Positions 48,133 through 55,326 of a stretch of DNA of 64,000 bases are shown in pieces. Below the pieces are notes generated by a model, which saw nothing but the letters and a program-made list of their open reading frames with translations, was not told where the DNA came from and made no database searches. Origin of the DNA: Gemmiger sp. An50 (GTDB lineage Bacteria > Bacillota > Clostridia > Oscillospirales > Ruminococcaceae); contig NZ_NFID01000004.1 of the NCBI RefSeq assembly GCF_002161595.1, forward strand, positions 1 to 64,000, written 5' to 3'. Made by a program: the position numbers and the translations under genes. Numbering within the stretch: position 1 is the first letter of the stretch; each line of letters starts with the position of its first letter.

Positions 48133-48162
48133 TTGCAGGAGCCGGGGCGGTTGTGCTACAAT
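48133..48162 (+). promoter_or_regulatory. Promoter of the peroxiredoxin-fold gene
   Basis: TTGCAG (48133-48138), 18 bases, TACAAT (48157-48162). Confidence 0.7.
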
Positions 48163-48253
48163 GGTTTAAAGCGGCAGCGCGTGGGCGCGGCTGCGTATTA
48201 TGCGATTTTTACCGGTGCCAGGCGCCGGGTCGCATCAAAGGAGTATGACTTGC

Positions 48254-49222
48254 ATGGCCAAGCGCTTAAAGGCCGGTGATAAGATCCCGGCGTTTTCCTA
48301 CGACACCCCTTACGAACCGCAGAAAAGCTTTTATGGCTTTCTGAAGGGGGACAAGCCGGTGGTCCTGGTGTTCCTGCCCAACTTCGGGCATCCCATCACC
48401 CGGCACTTTATCACCCAGTATCTGGAGACCATCTACGCGCTGCGCAGCGTGCGGCTGGCCTGTGTGGTGCGTTCCCGGCCGGAAGCCATTTCCAAGGTCG
48501 CGCCCAAGGGCTCGCTGCCCTTTGAGCTCATCTGCGACGCGGAGGGCGCGCTGTACGATTACTTCCAGATTCCCCAGAAGCAGGGCATGCTGCGCTGCTA
48601 TTCCCTGGAGGGTCTGCGCATCATCAAGGAGGCCCGGCAGCAGGGGTATTCCCCGGCCAAAAACGAGCGCCACCAGCTGCCCCTCACCCTGGTACTGAGC
48701 GAGAGCGGCCAGGTGCTGTTCGCCCATTACGGCCACAGTATGACCGACCTGCCGGCGGACTGCTCGGCCATGGAGCGCGTGGCTCAGGAGCTGCCCCTGC
48801 CCGCGCCGGAGCAGCCCGAGCAGGCACAGCCGCAGACGGATGCCTTTGGCGGCTTTGAAAACCGGGACCAGGGCGCGCTCACCGAGGAGGAGCTGCTGGC
48901 CGCGCTGGAGGAGAACAAGGCCTTTGAGGCGCAGCAGGCCGTGGAGGACGAGCCCTCCGCTCTGCCGGAACCTGACCACCGGCAGGAGCCGCAGCCCGCA
49001 CCCCGGGCAGAGCAGCCGGAGCAGGGATGGAAGGCCGCGCCGGAAAGCGGCGTCTATCCGCCGCAGGAAGCGCCGCAGGAACCGCAGGAGCCCACCGAAG
49101 CGCCCCAGGAGCCGCAGGACCCCCTGCCCGCCTCGGTCTGGCGGGGCAAGATGATCTATCCGCCGGATCATGTGCCGGTGAAGGTGGATTTTTCCGCCTT
49201 GGGTTTTGGCGACAAGAAATAA
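48254..49222 (+). CDS. Peroxiredoxin/AhpC-TSA-fold protein without the peroxidatic Cys, long disordered tail
   Basis: Residues 1-180 of 322 follow a peroxiredoxin-type thioredoxin fold (GDKIPAFSYDTP, DKPVVLVFLPNFGHPITRHFITQYLE, SLPFELICDAEGALYDYF). At the PxxxTxxC site it reads PNFGHPIT, so the catalytic Cys is missing; other Cys are at different positions. The remaining 140 residues are a Pro/Glu/Gln-rich linker ending in WRGKMIYPPDHVPVKVDFSALGFG. The start at 48254 follows AAGGAGT. It is probably not a peroxidase; its role is open. Confidence 0.7.
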   Translation: MAKRLKAGDKIPAFSYDTPYEPQKSFYGFLKGDKPVVLVFLPNFGHPITRHFITQYLETIYALRSVRLACVVRSRPEAISKVAPKGSLPFELICDAEGALYDYFQIPQKQGMLRCYSLEGLRIIKEARQQGYSPAKNERHQLPLTLVLSESGQVLFAHYGHSMTDLPADCSAMERVAQELPLPAPEQPEQAQPQTDAFGGFENRDQGALTEEELLAALEENKAFEAQQAVEDEPSALPEPDHRQEPQPAPRAEQPEQGWKAAPESGVYPPQEAPQEPQEPTEAPQEPQDPLPASVWRGKMIYPPDHVPVKVDFSALGFGDKK

Positions 49223-49230
49223 TGAAAAGA

Positions 49231-49278
49231 AACCGGGCCGGAACGCGTCGGCAATGCCAGCGTTCCGGCCCGGTTTTT
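49231..49278. terminator. Bidirectional terminator
   Basis: AACCGGGCCGGAACGC (49231-49246) pairs with its complement from 49260 on; T-run follows. It is shared with the convergent lysO-type operon. Confidence 0.88.
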
Positions 49279-49301
49279 GTTTTCAATTGGAAAAGTGCCG
49301 C

Positions 49302-49901
49302 TTACAAAAGCGCCGCGCACAGCGAGATCAGCAGCGGCACCGCGGCCGAGCAGACCACCCCGTTGAACACCGAGAGCACCACCGTTTCCTCGTCGGTGAA
49401 ACGGATCATCATCGAGAGGGTGGTGTCCTCACTGGTGGCGGCGGCGGGGGCAATGCAGGTGTAGTAGTTCAGGCGGCGGGAGATGGGCGGAATCACGAAA
49501 AAGGAGAAGATCTCCCGCATCAGGTTGCTCAAAAAGGCAATACTGCCCAGCTGCGCTCCGGCCAGATTGCCCACAGTCACACCGGCCAGGCTGTACCAGC
49601 CCAGACCGCTGGCCACCATGGTGCTTTCCTCAATGGAAAAGCCCAGCAGCGGGGCGCACACCGCGCCGCCTACCAGCGAGCCCGCGATGATGCCGATGGG
49701 AATGAGAAAAGCCTTGATGTGGTATTGCTTGATCTTCGCCAAGATGCCCTCGTGCAGGCCGATGCTGATGCCCACCAGGAACATGAGCAGATACAGCACC
49801 AGGTCCGAGTGACCGGTGAGCAGGGTCAGCAGGGGAAATTCCAGGCCGGAAAGCCCGTAAAGAACGCCGCCCACCAGGGCGATCACTGCCAAAATCACCA
49901 T
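49302..49901 (-). CDS. LysO-type lysine exporter, C-terminal half (DUF340)
   Basis: The 199-residue membrane protein has about six helices and matches the C-terminal DUF340 part of LysO (LYLLMFLVGISIGLHEGIL, GLGWYSLAGV, LSNLMREI). LysO exports lysine and toxic lysine analogues. In many Firmicutes the protein is split into two genes, as here. The ATG follows GGAGGTGA, which contains the stop of the upstream half, so translation is coupled. Confidence 0.85.
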   Translation of the reverse strand: MVILAVIALVGGVLYGLSGLEFPLLTLLTGHSDLVLYLLMFLVGISIGLHEGILAKIKQYHIKAFLIPIGIIAGSLVGGAVCAPLLGFSIEESTMVASGLGWYSLAGVTVGNLAGAQLGSIAFLSNLMREIFSFFVIPPISRRLNYYTCIAPAAATSEDTTLSMMIRFTDEETVVLSVFNGVVCSAAVPLLISLCAALL

Positions 49902-49908
49902 GAGTCGG

Positions 49909-50196
49909 TCACCTCCGTTTGTTGCGTTTTTCCCGTCCGTTCATGAAACGGCAGGTGAGAAGATAGACAAAAAGCACCGAAAAAGCCACAGGCACCAGGC
50001 AGAACACCAGACTTTGCAGCCCCAGCTGGCCCAGCTCCTGCAAAAAGCCCGGCCGCTGCCCCAGCATGACGCCCATGCAGAAGATCAGCGCCAGGGTGCA
50101 CACCACCTGCAGCCGCTCGCAAAGCTTTTTGTATTGCTTCGGGAAAAACCGGCTGCCCACCAGCACTCCCAGACACATGATCAGGATTACATCCAC
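49909..50196 (-). CDS. LysO-type lysine exporter, N-terminal half
   Basis: The 95-residue membrane protein has about three helices (VILIMCLGVLVGSRFFP, VVCTLALIFCMGVMLGQ, VFCLVPVAFSVLFVYLL) and matches the N-terminal Lys_export part. I start it at GTG 50196, seven bases after GGAGGGG; the open frame reaches back to 50259 through the promoter. It pairs with the 49302-49901 product. Confidence 0.82.
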   Translation of the reverse strand: MDVILIMCLGVLVGSRFFPKQYKKLCERLQVVCTLALIFCMGVMLGQRPGFLQELGQLGLQSLVFCLVPVAFSVLFVYLLTCRFMNGREKRNKRR

Positions 50197-50230
50197 AAAC
50201 GGTCCCCTCCAGTTCGCGCAATTTCTCCCT

Positions 50231-50271
50231 ATTATAGCAAAAAAGCGCTGGGGTGGCAATGCACCCCAGCG
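50231..50271 (-). promoter_or_regulatory. lysO promoter overlapping the CPBP terminator
   Basis: Minus-strand TTGCCA (50259-50254), 17 bases, TATAAT (50236-50231). The CPBP-gene terminator, CGCTGGGGT with ACCCCAGCG (50246-50271) and its T-run, lies on the same DNA. Confidence 0.75.
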
Positions 50272-50283
50272 GGAAAAACGGTG

Positions 50284-51333
50284 TTATTGGATGGGCTCGG
50301 CGGGCTGTGCCTCCACCGGGCGGGGCAGCTCCACCACCGGACCGGTACGGAATACCTTGGAGGCGAAGAAGGGCAGGTACAGCACGGCCATTGCCGCCAT
50401 GCCCAGCAGCACGCTGGTCCAGTCCAGCACCTGATTCTGGATGGCGCTGGGGTCGGTGAACAGGGTGATGGCGTTGTTGTTGAAGAAGTGGATCAGCACC
50501 GGCGCCCAGATGCTCTTTGTCTTCATGTAGGCGAAGCCGAAGAAAACGCTGTAGCAGATGCAGAGTACGATCTGGTTCACTACGCTCAGACCCCAGGTGG
50601 CAGGGCTGTAGAAAAAGATGTTGATGGGCAGGTGCCACAGCCCCCAGGCCACGCCCAGCACCACAATGCCGCCCCGCAGGCCGAACCGCTTTTGCAGCAG
50701 AGGCTGTAAAAAGCCGCGCCAGCCGTACTCCTCCCCGAAAAAGGCGGTGTATACCAGCAGGAAGTTCAGCGGCATACTCACCAGCATGCTGGTGAAATAG
50801 AGCGGGTCAACGGAAGTGGATTCTGCTTTTGCCAGAGTAGGGTCCACCAAAATCATCAGCCCGCTGAGCAGGACGATCCGGACAAAGTAGAGAACCGCAA
50901 ACACCGCAAACACCGCAAATACCCAGCGGTTGAGCCGCATGCCCCAGGCGGTGCGGCGTGCCTTGCCGTCGAGAAAATAAAAGACCCAGCACAACACGCT
51001 GCCCACCATGATGACCCCGTTGCTTGCCGCCACCCAGGGCAGGGCGGGGGCAATGGCGCTGGCAAGGGCGCACAGAGCCATGAGGACGGTCACCAGCAGG
51101 AAACAGATGTAAAATTTGCGGGGGATGGTTTTGTCCTCCCGGCGGGTGAGAAGAATGGCAAGGATAGCGCCGGCGGCAGGGTAGAACATCTGGGCCGAGG
51201 GAAAGGCCCTCACGTCGCTGCCTGCGTGGTAGGCAAGGCCCATGGGGATGCCCAACAGATAGGGCAGCACAAAAGCGACCAGTCCGAAGATAATCAGCTG
51301 CCGTTTTTCCACGGCGGTCCAGTTGGTTTTCAT
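50284..51333 (-). CDS. CPBP family intramembrane metalloprotease (CAAX protease-like)
   Basis: The 349-residue membrane protein has about eight helices and the CPBP/Abi motifs: GEEYGWRGFL (EExxxR), WGLWHLP and a last His/Asn pair in HFFNNN. Bacterial members act in prenyl-independent processing or self-immunity to peptides; the substrate here is unknown. The ATG at 51333 follows AAGGAGG. It is the last gene of an operon with DUF3169 and XRE genes. Confidence 0.9.
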   Translation of the reverse strand: MKTNWTAVEKRQLIIFGLVAFVLPYLLGIPMGLAYHAGSDVRAFPSAQMFYPAAGAILAILLTRREDKTIPRKFYICFLLVTVLMALCALASAIAPALPWVAASNGVIMVGSVLCWVFYFLDGKARRTAWGMRLNRWVFAVFAVFAVLYFVRIVLLSGLMILVDPTLAKAESTSVDPLYFTSMLVSMPLNFLLVYTAFFGEEYGWRGFLQPLLQKRFGLRGGIVVLGVAWGLWHLPINIFFYSPATWGLSVVNQIVLCICYSVFFGFAYMKTKSIWAPVLIHFFNNNAITLFTDPSAIQNQVLDWTSVLLGMAAMAVLYLPFFASKVFRTGPVVELPRPVEAQPAEPIQ

Positions 51334-51361
51334 GACAGATTCCTCCTTTTCGTGTTTGAAG

Positions 51362-52123
51362 TCAACGGTTGGGTTTTACATGTTGCAGCCAGTAATTGCG
51401 CAGCTGATAGGTAAGGGTCTGCATCATCCACAGCCCGCCCAGCAGCACGAACCACAGGGCGCTGATGGACCAGGCGGAGCCCACCATCAATAGTACCAGC
51501 AGAACGAAGGGGTAGACGAAATTCATGATCTGGAAGGTAAAGTAGCTGCAATCACCGATGGCCTTCTGCTCCGCCTCGTCGCAGCTGGCGTACCAGTCTT
51601 TGTGGAATTTGGTGTCAAATACATTGCCCTGTTTTTCCGGGTAGAGTTTTTTGGTGGCCCCGATCACCAGGGCCTGTAGTGCGGTAAGCCAGACAAGTTG
51701 AAGAATCAGCAGCCCAAACCCGAAGCCGGCAAGCGGGATTGATTCCGCCCGAATGGTCCGCCCAAAGGCCAGCCCCGCAGTCAGCATAAACCAGGGAAAG
51801 CCCAGGGTGGTCAGGATCAAGGCAAGGCATAGCAGCCGGTTGGCCTTCTCATAAGCCTCGTCGTCCTCATCGGCACGGGCCATGGGTTTTTTCGCCGCCA
51901 GATACAGGGTGGTGGCTGCCGCAGACAGCAGCAGACCCAAAGCCATTAGCGGAACGCCTGCCCTGTAAAGACCAAGGCTGATCGCATCACTCAGGCTGGA
52001 AAGACCGTCGAATCCCGACCCGATGAGCATGCTGCATGCGGCACCGAACAGGCCGCATACCACAATGATGATCGCAAATTTCACATAGACCCAGGTGTTT
52101 TTCTTTTCCGCTTTCGGTTTCAT
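51362..52123 (-). CDS. DUF3169 family membrane protein
   Basis: The 253-residue protein has about six membrane helices. GNVFDTKFHKDWYASCDEAEQKAIGDCSY is the conserved DUF3169 stretch. In Firmicutes such proteins occur next to a small XRE regulator, as here, and may be bacteriocin- or envelope-related. Its start overlaps the regulator stop (ATGA), so they are coupled. Confidence 0.82.
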   Translation of the reverse strand: MKPKAEKKNTWVYVKFAIIIVVCGLFGAACSMLIGSGFDGLSSLSDAISLGLYRAGVPLMALGLLLSAAATTLYLAAKKPMARADEDDEAYEKANRLLCLALILTTLGFPWFMLTAGLAFGRTIRAESIPLAGFGFGLLILQLVWLTALQALVIGATKKLYPEKQGNVFDTKFHKDWYASCDEAEQKAIGDCSYFTFQIMNFVYPFVLLVLLMVGSAWSISALWFVLLGGLWMMQTLTYQLRNYWLQHVKPNR

Positions 52124-52332
52124 TGTTCTTCCTCCCCCGTCAGATAAAATACCTCTTCCACAGGCGTTTCAAACACCTGTGCGATGCGCAGCGCCAGCGT
52201 GATGGAGGGGTTATAATCTCCCCGCTCGATCAAACTGATGGTCTGGCGGGACGCCCCCACCAGCTGCCCCAGCTGCTGCTGGTTCAGCGACTTGGCCGCG
52301 CGAAGCTCCTTGAGCCGGTTTCCCAGCGGCAT
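52120..52332 (-). CDS. Small XRE family regulator (YozG/Xre-like)
   Basis: The 70-residue protein is a bare Cro/C1 helix-turn-helix: GNRLKELRAAKSLNQQQLGQLVGASRQTISLIERGDYNPSITLALRIAQVF and the end PVEEVFYL. I take the ATG at 52332 behind AAGGAGG; the longer frame runs through the operators. It is the first gene of the XRE-DUF3169-CPBP operon and very likely binds the TGTCA/TGACA array over its own promoter. Confidence 0.92.
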   Translation of the reverse strand: MPLGNRLKELRAAKSLNQQQLGQLVGASRQTISLIERGDYNPSITLALRIAQVFETPVEEVFYLTGEEEQ

Positions 52333-52365
52333 AGGCTCGACCTCCTTTTCGTTGCAAAACATCCC

Positions 52366-52450
52366 TGTCAAATTGACAACTATCTTTGTCATCATCAGTA
52401 TAGCAATGACAAGGATTTTTGTCAACTGGTTTTGACAAATATTTTTGTCA
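52366..52450 (-). promoter_or_regulatory. Promoter within an array of seven alternating TGTCA/TGACA half-sites
   Basis: Minus-strand TTGACA (52425-52420), 17 bases, TATACT (52402-52397) is a consensus promoter. Half-sites begin at 52366, 52374, 52387, 52407, 52420, 52433 and 52446 and alternate TGTCA, TGACA, and so on. Most steps are 13 bp. They cover the -35, the spacer, the region upstream and the leader. Confidence 0.88.
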
Positions 52451-52477
52451 TTTTCCCGGCGGGCAAAAATGGGCAGA

Positions 52478-52504
52478 AAAAATCCCCCCGGTGAAAACCG
52501 AGGG
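52478..52504 (-). terminator. Terminator of the glycosyltransferase gene
   Basis: CCCC(T)CGGT and ACCGGGGG arms around TTTC, then a T-run on the minus strand. Confidence 0.82.
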
Positions 52505-52512
52505 GAAAAGGC

Positions 52513-53502
52513 TTATTGAATGTTGAAGGCCCGCTGCACCCGGTAGATGATGTAGCGGAAGGTGTCCACAATGAGCCACAGCTCGATGAGGATGTAGTTG
52601 GGCAGATTCTTCAGCCGGAACTTGGGCTTTTCCAGCTTGCCCATCACCTTCAAGGCTTCTTTAAAGCCCTGGCCGTAGGCCGGGCCAAAGCCACGCAGCC
52701 GGAACATGGCAGCCTTGAGCAGGTAGCCCGCCGTCAGGGGCAGGATGTTCAGAATAAACATCAGAATGGGCATGTTCTTGTAAGGCAGCAAAATGCTGTT
52801 GCGCCCGCTCTGGATGCTCTTGAAGGGGTTGTAGCGCACTGCGCCGGTGGTGGCGCCGCAGATGTGGTAGCACTTGGCAGTGGGGCAGTAGACGTTTTTA
52901 TAACCCAGGCTGTTGGCCCGCCAGCTGATGTCCACGTCCTCGTAGTAGGCGAAGAAGTTTTCGTCGAACAGGCCGATCTTGTCCAGAATGCTCTTGCGGT
53001 AGAGCGCCGCGCCGCCGCAGGCGGAGAACACCCGGCAGGGCTTTGTGTAGCGGCTGGCCTTCATGCCGTCGCCCCGCTTGCAGGCAAAGCCCAGAATGGT
53101 CACGTAATCGCCCGCGTCGTCCGCCAGCTCCCGCTCGAAGTGGCGGATCATCAGGCTGCTCACCGCGAAGATGCGCTCGTCGGCTTCGGCGGTGCGAATC
53201 AGGTTTTCCAGCCAGTCCGGCTCGGCAAAGGCGTCGTTGTTGAACAGGGCCACGAACTCGCCCCTGGCGGCCCGGATGCCCTGGTTCACCGCGTAGGAGA
53301 ACCCGGTGTTGCGGTCGTTTTCAATGAGGATATAGTTTTCCCGGCCCACATAGCTGCGGGCGATCTCCAGGCTCTCGTCGGTGGAGGCGTTGTCGATCAC
53401 GATCAGTTCAAAATCCCGCATGGTCTGGGCCCAGACGGATTCGATGGAATCCCGCAGCCAGCCAGCCCCGTTCAGGTTGGGGATCACCACAGTGGCTTTC
53501 AT
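52513..53502 (-). CDS. Glycosyltransferase family 2 (WbbL/rhamnosyltransferase-like)
   Basis: The 329-residue protein has a GT-A domain: VVIPNLNGAGWLRDSIESV, the metal-binding region in ALFNNDAF, VFSACGGAALYRKSIL, and the acceptor-side motif DENFFAYYEDVDISWR. The C-terminal part holds hydrophobic helices for membrane attachment. It should add a sugar to a lipid-linked glycan or cell-wall polymer. It stands alone, without a polysaccharide cluster. The ATG at 53502 follows AAAGGCGG. Confidence 0.9.
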   Translation of the reverse strand: MKATVVIPNLNGAGWLRDSIESVWAQTMRDFELIVIDNASTDESLEIARSYVGRENYILIENDRNTGFSYAVNQGIRAARGEFVALFNNDAFAEPDWLENLIRTAEADERIFAVSSLMIRHFERELADDAGDYVTILGFACKRGDGMKASRYTKPCRVFSACGGAALYRKSILDKIGLFDENFFAYYEDVDISWRANSLGYKNVYCPTAKCYHICGATTGAVRYNPFKSIQSGRNSILLPYKNMPILMFILNILPLTAGYLLKAAMFRLRGFGPAYGQGFKEALKVMGKLEKPKFRLKNLPNYILIELWLIVDTFRYIIYRVQRAFNIQ

Positions 53503-53546
53503 TGGCGAAAACCGCCTTTCTCTTTTGTATTTTTAATCCATTTGCC

Positions 53547-53575
53547 ATTATAGCAAACTTTTGCCCGGCGGGCAA
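53547..53575 (-). promoter_or_regulatory. Promoter of the glycosyltransferase gene
   Basis: Minus-strand TTGCCC (53575-53570), 17 bases, TATAAT (53552-53547). Confidence 0.7.
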
Positions 53576-53653
53576 TGCGAGCTTTTTCTCTTTATCACTT
53601 TATGATATGATGAGAAAAACAGCGATTCTGAAAACGGGAAGGAGGAGCGAACC

Positions 53654-53815
53654 ATGAGCAGTGTATTTGGAATCACCGCGATTTTCAGCTGGCTGGTGCT
53701 GCTGGTGAATCTGGCGCTGGTGGCGCTGGGCGTTGCCGTGCTGGTGCTGAGCATCAAAGTTTTGCTTCTGATGATCCAGGCGCTGCGGATCTACATCCGC
53801 AAAAACAGCGACTGA
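53654..53815 (+). CDS. 53-residue single-helix membrane protein
   Basis: ATG 53654 follows a very strong GGAAGGAGGAG site. The product has a long hydrophobic stretch (residues 9-42, Leu/Val/Ala-rich) and a short basic tail (RIYIRKNSD), so it should span the membrane with the C-terminus inside. A TATGAT box at 53601 or 53606 may be its -10. A terminator follows directly. I do not recognise the family; small membrane proteins of this kind can be regulators of larger complexes. Confidence 0.7.
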   Translation: MSSVFGITAIFSWLVLLVNLALVALGVAVLVLSIKVLLLMIQALRIYIRKNSD

Positions 53816-53824
53816 GCGGCAGAC

Positions 53825-53877
53825 AAAAGGCTCCGGTCTGCGCCCCTTAAAGAGGGGAACGCGGCCGGAGCCTTTTT
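53825..53877. terminator. Bidirectional terminator
   Basis: AAAGGCTCCGG with CCGGAGCCTTT as outer stem, inner CCCC/GGGG helix, and T5. Shared with the convergent DUF4358 gene. Confidence 0.88.
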
Positions 53878-53884
53878 CGTCGGA

Positions 53885-54439
53885 TTATTTCAGCGCGGTC
53901 TCAATGCTCTGGAACACCTGGTCCTGATTTTCACACATCACCAGAACCACCTCGCCGCTTTTCAAGGTCTCCAACTTGGCAGCCTTGGCAATGGCGTACT
54001 GGTCCGCCAGATAGTTCTCCTGGGCGGATTTCTGGGACTCGATGAATCCGGAAAGGGCTTCCTTTACCGCGTCGGTCTTGCCCTCAGCGGGCTTCACGAT
54101 GGCCACGCCGTAGGCCTTCACGTTCATCAGCGACACGCTGTAGGAGGTGCTTTCCACGTCCTCGGCGGTCAGGCCCAGTACCTCCAGGCTCATCTGGCCC
54201 TGGCTGGCAATGGCTTCCGAGTCCAGATGCTCGGCGTAGCCCTTGCTGGCGGTGTAGCTGTCACCCTCCAGGGTGAAGATGGTGTAGTTGCCGTTGTCCT
54301 CCTCGGTGCGGCTCTCCGCCAGGGCGGCGGTGTAGTCAGCGGGGGTATGGCTGGCAGCGGAATCCGTGCCGGAGGAGGCGCAGCCCACCAGACCGGCGGC
54401 CAGAACACCGGCCAGAAGAATCGAAAGTAAACGTTTCAT
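53885..54439 (-). CDS. DUF4358 family lipoprotein
   Basis: The 184-residue lipoprotein has a signal peptide with lipobox LVGC (Cys 20). The rest matches DUF4358: SVSLMNVKAYGVAIVKPAEGKTDAVKEALSGFIESQKS, ADQYAIAKAAKLETLKSGEVVLVMCEN. Role unknown; it is exposed on the outer membrane face. The ATG at 54439 follows AAGGAGT. Confidence 0.85.
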   Translation of the reverse strand: MKRLLSILLAGVLAAGLVGCASSGTDSAASHTPADYTAALAESRTEEDNGNYTIFTLEGDSYTASKGYAEHLDSEAIASQGQMSLEVLGLTAEDVESTSYSVSLMNVKAYGVAIVKPAEGKTDAVKEALSGFIESQKSAQENYLADQYAIAKAAKLETLKSGEVVLVMCENQDQVFQSIETALK

Positions 54440-54563
54440 AAAAACACTCCTTTATCAATGGGCAGCCCCGCCGACGGCGGGAGAAAACGGCCCTTTGCTG
54501 CAAGTATGCCCCAAAGGTCGCCGGAATTGCCCCTGTGACTGGAATACGAAGCAGCGCCCCGGA

Positions 54564-55004
54564 TTATTGCGCCGGGCTGAAAAAAGAGCCCCGTTCCACT
54601 GGAGTGGACAGAATGATCTGGGTGCTGGTGGGGCCCATGCGCTGGAACCGGGTGATCAGCTGCTCCAGCTGCTGCATGCCCTCGCAGCTCACCTTCACAA
54701 TGAAGCTGTGGCTTCCGGTCACGTGGAAGCACTGGCGCACCTGGGCGTCCGCCCGGGCCAGGGTGAGAAATTCGTCCCGGTCCGCCGGTGCGATGGATAC
54801 GCTGATCAGCGCATCCACGCTGCTCTGGCGCTGGGGGTCCCGAAGCAGGGCGGTGTAGCCCGCGATCACGCCCTGTTCCTCTAGACGCCGGATGCGGCTG
54901 GATACCGCCGGGCTGGTGAGGGCTACCTGACGGGCGATGTCCTTCACAGGCATACGAGCATTTTGCTCCAAAAGCATCAGGATCTTTTTGTCTAAATCGT
55001 CCAA
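54564..55004 (-). CDS. Lrp/AsnC family transcriptional regulator
   Basis: The 146-residue protein has the Lrp helix-turn-helix (LDKKILMLLEQNARMPVKDIARQVALTSPAVSSRIRRLEEQGVI) and a RAM ligand-binding domain (CFHVTGSHSFIVKVSCEGMQQLEQLI). It senses amino acids and acts as dimer to octamer. It starts at TTG 55004, 7 bases after GGAG; the frame upstream to 55085 lies in AT-rich promoter DNA. Regulated genes are not evident here. Confidence 0.92.
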   Translation of the reverse strand: MDDLDKKILMLLEQNARMPVKDIARQVALTSPAVSSRIRRLEEQGVIAGYTALLRDPQRQSSVDALISVSIAPADRDEFLTLARADAQVRQCFHVTGSHSFIVKVSCEGMQQLEQLITRFQRMGPTSTQIILSTPVERGSFFSPAQ

Positions 55005-55183
55005 AAAAACAGCTCCTTTCAAAGAGATAACAAAATGACATAAAAAATTGACAAAGTTAAGAAAAAATATAGAGAAATTATACAATCAAAAGAGATGAAA
55101 AGAATTTTGTGGGTTCACTTAATTATATAAAGCAAAAACGCAAAAGTAAAGGGAAAAAGGAAAGAAAAGACTGGCATTTCCAT

Positions 55184-55211
55184 TTGACATATTAAGAAAA
55201 ATGGGTATACT
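55184..55211 (+). promoter_or_regulatory. Promoter of the candidate small RNA
   Basis: TTGACA (55184-55189), 16 bases, TATACT (55206-55211) on the plus strand, with no plus-strand gene downstream. Confidence 0.85.
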
Positions 55212-55217
55212 AAAGAC

Positions 55218-55324
55218 AGTGCCAGACAGGCACTCCTAAATTTGATAACTTCTCACTTATTATACTTTCCCACCCCTCTATGCAGAAAGGCCCGCCGGTT
55301 TTCCGGCGGGCCTTTCTGCTTTTT
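55218..55324 (+). ncRNA. Candidate small RNA of about 107 nt
   Basis: A consensus promoter and a plus-oriented terminator frame this gap between two minus-strand genes. The RNA would have a 5' hairpin GTGCC-AGACA-GGCAC (55220-55234), a CU-rich open stretch (CACTCCT, CTTTCCCACCCCTCT) that could pair with Shine-Dalgarno sequences, and a 17-bp terminator stem. No reading frame with a ribosome binding site is inside. Targets unknown. Confidence 0.65.
55282..55324 (+). terminator. Plus-strand terminator of the candidate small RNA
   Basis: A 17-bp perfect stem (55282-55298 with 55303-55319), TTTT loop, then TTTTT on the plus strand only. The minus-strand side has no T-run, so it is not built for hflX. 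Confidence 0.92.
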
Positions 55325-55326
55325 AT

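Noticed and set aside
55048-55073. Second plus-strand promoter TTGACA/TATAGA upstream of lrp
   Set aside because: Spacing is only 14 bases, and no transcript unit follows it.
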